Assembly (NCBI GenBank): GCA_041940425.1
Contig: JBGTSF010000131.1
Span: 1 to 5,370, forward strand
Direction of reading: 5' to 3'
DNA from: DATHTS01 sp041940425
GTDB lineage: Bacteria > Acidobacteriota > Blastocatellia > Pyrinomonadales > Pyrinomonadaceae
Length of the DNA stretch: 5,370 bases
Shown: piece after piece, positions 1 through 5,370 of the stretch
Position numbering within the stretch: the first letter of the stretch is position 1
How the letters are laid out: each line of letters begins with the position of its first letter
Translations under genes and position numbers: made by a program
Notes under the pieces: model-generated
The model's database searches: none
Told to the model about the DNA's origin: nothing
The model's input: the letters and a program-made list of their open reading frames with translations, nothing else

Positions 1-809
1 AGAGCGAAGAACTCTCGACTGTCGGCTTATTTGATTGGGCGATTGACGAACTCAAAGAAGCGAAACGAACAGCCGACAACAGTCCGAAAATAAATCTCGC
101 TTTGGCAAAACATTACCGTCTGAAAGGCGACAATGTAAACGCGCTTCTTTCGCTAGCGAAAAGCTATCCCGATTACGCGCAGATGTTTCCCGAAGAAATG
201 GGACGCGAGGAATGGGACATTTTCTATCCGCTGACGCATTGGAACGACATTAAATATTGGGCGAAACAGAGAAATCTCGACCCGTATCAGATCGCCGGTC
301 TGATTCGCCAGGAAACAATTTTCGATCCGAACGCGAGATCGAGCGCGAACGCTTACGGCTTGATGCAGCTTCTCGTTCCAACCGCGCGGATGATGGCGCG
401 AAAATACGGCTCGTCGGCTTCGATCACCGGCACCGCGCTTTACAATCCGCAGCTCAATATCGAACTCGGCACGGCGTATATGCGCGAACAATTATCGAAA
501 TACGGGCGCATCGAATATATGGCGGTCGCCTACAACGCCGGTCCCGGGCGCGTCGTTCAATGGGCGAAAATTCTGCCGCTTGAGATTGACGAATATGTCG
601 AAGAAATTCCTTTCCGCGAAACGAAAGGTTATGTCCAAGGCGTGATTCGCAACACGGCGCAGTATCGCCGCCTGTATGACGAAAACGGCAATTTCAAACC
701 GAATGTCGGCTCGCGCCCCTTGCGCGGCGAGATTGATTCGAAACCGCGCGAACAATTTGCGAGAGAATTTCCCGAAGTCATTTTGGAAGTAAGCGGAAAC
801 AGCGAATAA
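1..809 (+). CDS. Soluble lytic murein transglycosylase, Slt family (5' end outside window)
   Basis: Slt-type enzymes cleave the MurNAc-GlcNAc bond of peptidoglycan in the periplasm and leave 1,6-anhydro-MurNAc ends. The frame is open to the left edge, so the gene starts upstream; the TTG at 102 is internal. Residue 1 is the codon at 3-5, and 268 residues are present. Residues 1 to about 75 look helical and repeat-like, with sequence such as GLFDWAIDELKEAK, which fits the end of the superhelical U/L domain of Slt70. The SLT domain follows: the catalytic Glu is E104 (codon 312-314) in GLIRQETIF, then AYGLMQLL (118-125), AYNAGPGRVVQW (176-187) and IPFRETKGYV (202-211). These are the expected motifs in the expected order. 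The usual Ser after the catalytic Glu is Thr here. After about residue 225 a short basic and polar tail runs to TAA at 807-809. The gene converges on the A2M gene. The family call is secure; signal peptide and full length cannot be seen. Confidence 0.93.
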   Translation, partial: SEELSTVGLFDWAIDELKEAKRTADNSPKINLALAKHYRLKGDNVNALLSLAKSYPDYAQMFPEEMGREEWDIFYPLTHWNDIKYWAKQRNLDPYQIAGLIRQETIFDPNARSSANAYGLMQLLVPTARMMARKYGSSASITGTALYNPQLNIELGTAYMREQLSKYGRIEYMAVAYNAGPGRVVQWAKILPLEIDEYVEEIPFRETKGYVQGVIRNTAQYRRLYDENGNFKPNVGSRPLRGEIDSKPREQFAREFPEVILEVSGNSE

Positions 810-810
810 C

Positions 811-911
811 AAAAGATAAGAAAATTAGCCACGAACAAACACGAAAGAACACGAAAAAAATTAAAGAATACTTTCGTGTTTTTTTCGTGTTTGTTCGTGG
901 CTAAAAATTTT
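811..911. terminator. Possible bidirectional terminator between convergent genes
   Basis: The hairpin at 825-904 begins 15 bases after the transglycosylase stop, and its far end is 5 bases from the A2M stop codon (910-912). Read on the minus strand, the stem is followed by TTTTCTTATCTTTT (complement of 811-824), a good U-rich tail, so it could act as an intrinsic terminator for the A2M gene. On the plus strand only AAATTTT (905-911) follows, a weaker tail. The stem is AT-rich and much longer than usual, so termination is inferred from position and tail. Confidence 0.5.
825..904. repeat. Long palindrome made of tandem CACGAA decamers
   Basis: The left arm (825-856) pairs with the right arm (872-904) over 32 base pairs, with one G-T pair (847/882), one unpaired T (879) and a 15-base loop (857-871). 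The left arm contains three consecutive 10-bp units: CACGAACAAA (830-839), CACGAAAGAA (840-849) and CACGAAAAAA (850-859). The right arm mirrors these as TTTGTTCGTG (890-899), an 11-bp version (879-889) and TTTCGTG (872-878). The outer ends are TTAGCC and GGCTAA. This ordered structure exceeds what a simple terminator needs and looks like a member of a dispersed palindromic (REP- or MITE-like) family, but with one copy in view that remains inference. Confidence 0.85.
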
Positions 912-3900
912 ACCTCACCTCAAATTTTAAAGGCGCGATCGTCGCCTTTGCTTCTTCGTTGTAGTAATCGTAAACAATCGAAGCCGGAGTTTGGGCGTTG
1001 ATGCCGTAGCGCGGGCGGAATTTGAAATTAAACTTTGTGCCGCCCGCTTTTGACCACATATAAAAAATTATCCGGTCGGGCAGAATGTCGTAGCGGCTCA
1101 GACTCCAATCCGCGTCCATCGCCGCCTGCAGGGATTCGCGCGAAACGTCCGCTCCCGGCGGAATTCCGATTTCCGCGAGCAGCATTCCGTAACCCTTAAA
1201 GCCGACTCGTTCGGTTTCGACATTGCAGGAAATTTCCTGCATGATCGCCGCCTTTTGCCGGTCGCATTTGTATTCGAGACGAATCTGCCGCGATTCATTG
1301 ACATTTCGATCAGAAATTTCCGCATCGCGCCAGTCAATATAATGCGTCCCGACGATCTGCGCCATGACCGGAGAATTTTGCGAAGATTGAATTTGCAGAT
1401 TGTTTGCCGCCGCCGTTAATTTCTCTTTTAAATCAATTGTGAGCGGCGCGATCTGATCGGTTGAAACCGTAATATTTTGTAATTCATTTCCGTTTAATAA
1501 AACCCGAATTTGATTTTGCGTCAGCACGGAATTTTGATTTTCCGCCAATGATGCGAGAAAAGCGTCGAGAACATTGATCGTCGTTTGCGTTGAATACCAA
1601 ACGCCGTAACGGTCTTTGTTTTTTAATAAAAACATCGTGCCTTTTGAAATCAGGTCTTCGGTTTTCGGGCTTTGGTCTTTGGTTTTTATCAGAAGTTGAA
1701 TGACAAGCGCGGTCGTTTCGATTCGTCCGGGCGTTCCCCAGCCGTAAAACGGCGTGTTGGTTTCGAGTTTCCAATAGACAGAATTTCCTTCGGCAATCGC
1801 CAACGCTTCGAGCCGTTCGGCAACCGTTTGCGCGTCTTCCGAATTTCCCGCGTCAAACGAAGCTAGACCGAATAAAGCAAGCGAATACGGTTCGTCAATT
1901 TCCGAGTTTCGCGCTTTCAGAAAAGCAAGAGCTTTTTGCAAGGTGTTTTCTATATTCTGTAGTCGCGTCGTGCCGTCCGGTTTTCGCATCGCCAAAACTC
2001 TTGCAACATAAGCCGTGAAAAGTTTCGTCCGTTTAGCGTCGTCCGCCGTTTCGTAATAATAACGCTTTGTAAAACTCCCGTCGGCTTGCTGCTGCGCGAT
2101 CAGCCAATTCCGCGCTTTTTCGAGCGCGTTTTCATCAACTTCGATAAAGCCGTCCGCGTCGTTTAAGAAACGAATCGCGTAAGCCGTCAACGCAATGTCC
2201 GCCGAATCCTTTCCGCCCCAATATGAAAATCCGCCGCTCGAAACCTGATAACCGAGCAGACGTTCGTAACCTTTCTGCAAATATTTTTGCGCTTTCTTTT
2301 CGAGTGCCGAATTTGCCTGCCCCGACTTGAATTTCAAGATCATCAGATTCGGATAGGTCGAAGAGATCGTCTGCTCGCCACAGCCGTAAGGTCTTTGCAA
2401 AAGTCCTTCGACCGATTCGGTAACGTGCGAGAAAAGATTCGGGTAAATTTTGAGTTCCGCCTGCGGCGTGTTCGGCAGAGCGTTTTCGGGAAAATTGATC
2501 TCGAAATTTGCAGAATTATTAAAAAGTTTGGATTCGGTTTTGACGATTTCCTGCCCGTTCGGTCTGACCGTTACAGGCTTTTCAATCGCGTCCGAATCTC
2601 TGGCGGCAATCGCCGTAACTTTTTGCTTGCCGTCTTTAATCGTGCGCACCGCGCGAAACCCGAAAACGGCATTTTCCGTTTCGCCGGGAGCGACTTCGAT
2701 CTGCTGAGTTAGATCGTTTTCCACCCTTGCTGACGCGCGGGTTTCTGCATCGAGAAAATCGAACCAATCGGATTTCGCCATCGAAACGTCCGTCTTTTGT
2801 TTTTTGTCGGTGTAGTTTCTGATCTGTGTCGGCAGGAAGATCTCGTCGCCCATCGTGAGAAACTTCGGCGGATCAAGGTCAACAAAAAAGTTTTGAAAAG
2901 CCTGCACTTCTTTTTCCGCCGCGCCGATCTTTCCGTTTTTGGTCGAAGCGATGGTGTAGAGTTTCCAAGTCGTGATATTGTCCGCCATTTTAAATTTCAA
3001 CTGCGCTTTGCCGTTTTTGTCGGTGACGAGTTCGGGCGACCAGACAAGCGTTTCGGGAAAGTATTCGCGCAGACGCGGCGTTGATTTTTCGGCATCGGTT
3101 TGCGCCGTGCCGGGTTGAAGTTTTAATAATTCAACCGCATTTTTTGTGTTAAGCGGCAAACTCGAAACTTGTCTTGTGCTGACAACAGATGCATTTGCGG
3201 TTGTTTCCATAGAAACGGCATCAGCGGAAACGGTAACAACTTCGCTCACGCTTCCGGCTTCCAAAATAAAATCAACATTCGTCGTTGAATTTGCTTTGAC
3301 CGGAACATTTGTCCTGACCGTATCTTTAAAACCGACACCTTGCGCTTTGACCGTGTAATTTCCGGCGGCGAGATTGGCGATCAAATATCTGCCGTCGGAA
3401 CTTGCCGTAACCGTGCGAACCTGATTCGATTCTTCATTCGTCGCTGAAACGGTTACAGCCGCAATGACCGCGCCGTTCGCGTCGGTAACTATGCCGCTGA
3501 TCGAACCCGTGCCGCTGATAAAAGAGATTTTTTTGACCTGCGGTTTCTCGTCGTCTTTGGTCTGTTCGGAGATAACGAACAGGAACTGCGCGAGCGTAAC
3601 ATCGTCGTATGTTCCTTCTTTTCCGTCCTTGCCCGCGCTTCTCAATGTAAACTGCAAAACTTCCTGCGTAACGGGCGTGATGACCGTGCGCTGAGTCGTC
3701 TGTTCTTCGCCGTATCTGCCGACATTTTCGATAGTCGCTTTGTCCGTGTAGCGCGAAAATTGCTGTTTTGTCATGTAGATTTTCCGGTCAAAGCCGTCGC
3801 GCAAATTTTCAAATTCGATCCCGTGTTTTGATAACAATTCGATAAATTTTTTCTCGTCGAGAGGAATGTCTTTTTCCTTCTGAATAGCGGAATAGATTTT

Positions 3901-5370
3901 CGTTTCCGTATCGGCGAAGTAATCTTTCCTGTTTGACCAGACGGTAAAATCATCGCCGCGCCAGTAGTATTCTTCGTAAACGCCGTCTTTGCCCAGACTG
4001 CGAATCGTTATCTGAAAATGTTTTCCCGCCACGTCGAAATCGAAACGATACGGGCGACCGAAACGGTCTAAAAGGGCGGAAACGCCGAGTTCGGCGAGCA
4101 GAGTTTTTTCATCGCGGATAAATGCGCCCGTTCGCTGATGGTAATTTTCAACCGCCGCGTCAATCAATTTTCCGGTCGGCGTAAAATACGTAAAACTCAA
4201 ACTCGAAACCGTCAGATCGTCGTCCGTTTCAAACTTTTTATCCGCGCCCGCCGAAACGATTTTCAAAACGTCTTCGGTCTTGATAGTATCGAAAACGGCG
4301 CGGTAGTTTCGCTCCCACGGATCGCGCAGGGTTTCCAGATTCAAATTGTTTTCCGCGAGAATTTCGTTCAGTTCCAGTTCATTGACCGGATGACGAAAGT
4401 TTTGATTTTTGAAAGTCTTATCCAACGCTTTTTCGAGCGGCTCGAATTGTTTCCGGAAAAAATCCGCATAGACTGACCCGGCATCCGTCCGGTTGTCGCG
4501 GCTGTGAAAAATATTCGGCTGATAATAACTGTCGTGCAAAATCACGTCAGCGACAAGCTGTAATTCGTCCGAGATCGGTTTCGTCAGATCGAGTTCGTTG
4601 AGGTCTTTGACATTGATACTGCCGAACGATTCGCCGTAGCCGAGCCAGCCGGAAAAATTTCGGAACATCCCGCCGAAATCGCTGTCGGTTTTGGCGCGTT
4701 CCTCGACCGCGCGGTCGAAAATTACCACGCCGAGCGCGCTTTCGATTGCTTTGCCCGCCGCGTCGAGAACGCTGAAATTGACCGCCGCTTCTTCGCCGGG
4801 TTTATAGACCGCCTTTTCAAATTCGGCATCGAGTTTCAGATTTTGCGGACTCGGAAAAATTATACCGCGCGACGCGCTTACGATTTCTTCGTCTTCGTCT
4901 TCGTGAAAAGCGGCGATCTTCAATTCGCCCTGAAAATCGTTTCGGTAAGGAATTTTCAGTTCGGCTTTGCCGTTTTTGAGATTGACGAAATACGAATCCA
5001 AGACCGACCAGCCTTTGACGACATCAATGTAAACCAAGCCTGTTTCGAGCGTCGAATCTATTTTGACTTTCACACTCTCGCCGGGTTTGTAAATGCTCTT
5101 TTCGGGTTTAACGCGCAAAACGTCGTTGTCATCGTCAAAATAAATCTCGTCCGCAAAAGTTCCGGTTTTGCCGTTTTTGTCTCTGGCGAGAATTACCAGA
5201 TCGAGATCGGCATCTTCGTCTTCGTATTTCGGACGCTTAAAGTCGAGCTTTCCCGCGCCGTATGAATTCGTTTTCGTGCGCTGGAGAGTTTTGAATTTGT
5301 CTTCGTCTTCTTCACTGCCCTTGACCTCGACATCGCAGACGGCGGGCGAACCGTCGGCGTAAAATGTCGA
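910..5370 (-). CDS. Alpha-2-macroglobulin family protein with thioester and chimeric bait region (5' end outside window)
   Basis: A2M proteins trap proteases: cleavage of a bait region exposes a thioester that bonds to the attacker. Bacterial forms are periplasmic or envelope-bound. The frame is open to the right edge, so the TTG at 5118 is internal. Residue 1 is the codon at 5370-5368; 1486 residues are present, ending in TAA at 912-910. Domains in order: macroglobulin-type beta domains with YKPGESVKVKI (94-104) and YKPGEEAAVNF (189-199), the latter leading into FDRAVEERA (218-226); three GspG-like repeats (330-598); a carboxypeptidase-regulatory-like domain and plug-like segment (622-754); YFPETLVW (770-777) opening the A2M domain; thioester motif PYGCGEQ (994-1000); an alpha-helical thioester domain to about 1280 with ETTALVIQLL and STQTTINVLDAF; and a receptor-binding-like domain ending in VYDYYNEEA. 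Only four cysteines occur (12, 997, 1369, 1382). No pbpC, a common neighbour of bacterial A2M genes, is in view. Signal peptide or lipobox lies outside the window. Confidence 0.95.
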   Translation of the reverse strand, partial: STFYADGSPAVCDVEVKGSEEDEDKFKTLQRTKTNSYGAGKLDFKRPKYEDEDADLDLVILARDKNGKTGTFADEIYFDDDNDVLRVKPEKSIYKPGESVKVKIDSTLETGLVYIDVVKGWSVLDSYFVNLKNGKAELKIPYRNDFQGELKIAAFHEDEDEEIVSASRGIIFPSPQNLKLDAEFEKAVYKPGEEAAVNFSVLDAAGKAIESALGVVIFDRAVEERAKTDSDFGGMFRNFSGWLGYGESFGSINVKDLNELDLTKPISDELQLVADVILHDSYYQPNIFHSRDNRTDAGSVYADFFRKQFEPLEKALDKTFKNQNFRHPVNELELNEILAENNLNLETLRDPWERNYRAVFDTIKTEDVLKIVSAGADKKFETDDDLTVSSLSFTYFTPTGKLIDAAVENYHQRTGAFIRDEKTLLAELGVSALLDRFGRPYRFDFDVAGKHFQITIRSLGKDGVYEEYYWRGDDFTVWSNRKDYFADTETKIYSAIQKEKDIPLDEKKFIELLSKHGIEFENLRDGFDRKIYMTKQQFSRYTDKATIENVGRYGEEQTTQRTVITPVTQEVLQFTLRSAGKDGKEGTYDDVTLAQFLFVISEQTKDDEKPQVKKISFISGTGSISGIVTDANGAVIAAVTVSATNEESNQVRTVTASSDGRYLIANLAAGNYTVKAQGVGFKDTVRTNVPVKANSTTNVDFILEAGSVSEVVTVSADAVSMETTANASVVSTRQVSSLPLNTKNAVELLKLQPGTAQTDAEKSTPRLREYFPETLVWSPELVTDKNGKAQLKFKMADNITTWKLYTIASTKNGKIGAAEKEVQAFQNFFVDLDPPKFLTMGDEIFLPTQIRNYTDKKQKTDVSMAKSDWFDFLDAETRASARVENDLTQQIEVAPGETENAVFGFRAVRTIKDGKQKVTAIAARDSDAIEKPVTVRPNGQEIVKTESKLFNNSANFEINFPENALPNTPQAELKIYPNLFSHVTESVEGLLQRPYGCGEQTISSTYPNLMILKFKSGQANSALEKKAQKYLQKGYERLLGYQVSSGGFSYWGGKDSADIALTAYAIRFLNDADGFIEVDENALEKARNWLIAQQQADGSFTKRYYYETADDAKRTKLFTAYVARVLAMRKPDGTTRLQNIENTLQKALAFLKARNSEIDEPYSLALFGLASFDAGNSEDAQTVAERLEALAIAEGNSVYWKLETNTPFYGWGTPGRIETTALVIQLLIKTKDQSPKTEDLISKGTMFLLKNKDRYGVWYSTQTTINVLDAFLASLAENQNSVLTQNQIRVLLNGNELQNITVSTDQIAPLTIDLKEKLTAAANNLQIQSSQNSPVMAQIVGTHYIDWRDAEISDRNVNESRQIRLEYKCDRQKAAIMQEISCNVETERVGFKGYGMLLAEIGIPPGADVSRESLQAAMDADWSLSRYDILPDRIIFYMWSKAGGTKFNFKFRPRYGINAQTPASIVYDYYNEEAKATIAPLKFEVR
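1653..1687 (-). repeat. Five tandem 7-bp units inside the thioester domain coding sequence
   Basis: On the plus strand the units are GGTCTTC, GGTTTTC, GGGCTTT, GGTCTTT and GGTTTTT, contiguous and exactly 35 bp. On the coding strand they read AAAAACC, AAAGACC, AAAGCCC, GAAAACC and GAAGACC. They encode KTKDQSPKTED (residues 1229-1239), a hydrophilic stretch probably forming a loop between helices of the thioester domain. Heptanucleotide tandem repeats are known as STRR elements in cyanobacteria; relation to those is not claimed. Confidence 0.75.
2371..2382 (-). other. Thioester motif CGEQ of the A2M protein
   Basis: Cys997 (codon 2382-2380, TGT) and Gln1000 (codon 2373-2371, CAG) lie in LLQRPYGCGEQTISSTYPN. 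In A2M and complement C3 these two side chains form the internal thioester that reacts with the target. The motif is intact and is followed by the expected Y/F-P-N stretch, so the protein should be thioester-active rather than one of the bacterial A2M homologues that lost it. Confidence 0.93.
3109..3507 (-). other. Carboxypeptidase-regulatory-like domain plus TonB-receptor plug-like segment in the A2M bait position
   Basis: Residues 622-704 read as a CarboxypepD_reg (Ig-like beta) domain: GSISGIVTDANGAVI, then SSDGRYLIANLAAGNYTV, then GFKDT and NVDFILE. Residues 705-754 continue with VSEVVTVSADA, TTANASVVSTRQVSSLPLN and NAVELLKLQPG. This succession, including LPLNxxN followed by LLxLQPG, is the signature of the N-terminal extension and plug start of Oar-like TonB-dependent receptors abundant in Acidobacteriota. 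The barrel is absent; 15 residues later the A2M sequence resumes at REYFPETLVW. The frame is intact throughout, so this is a fused domain and not a broken gene. Confidence 0.85.
3577..4383 (-). repeat. Three degenerate GspG-like repeats within the A2M protein
   Basis: Three units share the same order: a short helix, an L-R-D-P-W/F-G/D-R-x-Y turn, a beta strand pair, S-A/L-G-x-D-G/K, then an acidic D-D. Unit 1 is residues 330-393 (4192-4383), with LRDPWERNYR and SAGADKKFETDDDLT. Unit 2 is 420-479 (3934-4113), with LLDRFGRPYRFDF and SLGKDGVYEEYYWRGDDFT. Unit 3 is 505-598 (3577-3858), with LRDGFDRKIYM, an inserted stretch, and SAGKDGKEGTYDDVT. This DPWGxPY...SxGxDGxxGTDDD order is what I know from the C-terminal half of type II secretion GspG pseudopilins, where the acidic loop binds calcium. 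The hydrophobic N-terminal pilin helix is absent, so only the globular fold would be borrowed. The internal repetition is plain; the GspG homology is a motif-level judgement. Confidence 0.7.

Noticed and set aside
102..104. TTG at 102 as the start of the transglycosylase
   Set aside because: The frame continues upstream to the window edge with plausible Slt helical sequence and no stop, so this codon is internal.
153..812. Minus-strand open frames opposite the transglycosylase (153-491 and 492-812) and a plus-strand alternative frame (257-583)
   Set aside because: Their translations are rich in Arg and Phe with no recognisable domain, and they overlap a clearly coding SLT domain. They are shadow frames.
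825..904. CRISPR repeats or a tRNA in the intergenic gap
   Set aside because: The 10-bp units are directly abutting with no spacers, and the fold is one long hairpin with no cloverleaf.
3109..3507. Remnant of a TonB receptor pseudogene or a frameshifted insertion
   Set aside because: The segment is in frame on both sides and A2M motifs continue without a break, so it is a fused domain of an intact gene.
5116..5118. TTG at 5118 as the start of the A2M gene
   Set aside because: The frame is open to the right edge and encodes further extracytoplasmic-type sequence; starting here would leave no signal peptide.
2287..5362. Plus-strand open frames antisense to the A2M gene (such as 2287-2712, 2797-3084, 4138-4476 and 4843-5265)
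   Set aside because: They arise from the codon bias of the minus-strand gene; products are Arg/Phe/Val-rich with no family features, and the opposite frame encodes conserved A2M motifs.

Overview
The window holds two convergent protein-coding genes, both cut by the window edges, and the 100-bp gap between them. It contains no RNA gene, CRISPR array or insertion sequence that I can see. Hand counts of sample lines give roughly 45-55% GC. The mix of an Slt-type lytic transglycosylase, a very large complement-like alpha-2-macroglobulin, and a protein segment typical of acidobacterial Oar-like TonB-dependent receptors suggests a Gram-negative soil or environmental bacterium. Acidobacteriota, perhaps Blastocatellia, is my best guess; this is inference, as no marker gene is present.

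Layout: (1) positions 1-809, plus strand, hold the C-terminal part of a soluble lytic murein transglycosylase with its complete SLT catalytic domain. (2) Positions 810-909 hold a near-perfect 32-bp stem palindrome whose left arm is three tandem 10-bp units; it lies between the two stop codons and could terminate both genes. (3) Positions 910-5370, minus strand, hold 1486 residues of an alpha-2-macroglobulin (A2M) family protein that lacks only its N-terminus. It keeps the thioester motif CGEQ, the YFPET-type A2M domain and the C-terminal receptor-binding-like domain.

Both products are expected outside the cytoplasm. One remodels peptidoglycan; the other should trap incoming proteases. They are convergent and so not an operon.

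The main novelty is inside the A2M. The stretch where the protease bait region normally lies, between the FDRAV-type strand and YFPET, is about 550 residues long. It contains three degenerate repeats resembling the C-terminal calcium-loop region of GspG pseudopilins, followed by a carboxypeptidase-regulatory-like domain and a short TonB-receptor plug-like segment. The DNA encoding the last two is more AT-rich than its surroundings. A 7-bp tandem repeat array is also embedded, in frame, in the thioester domain.
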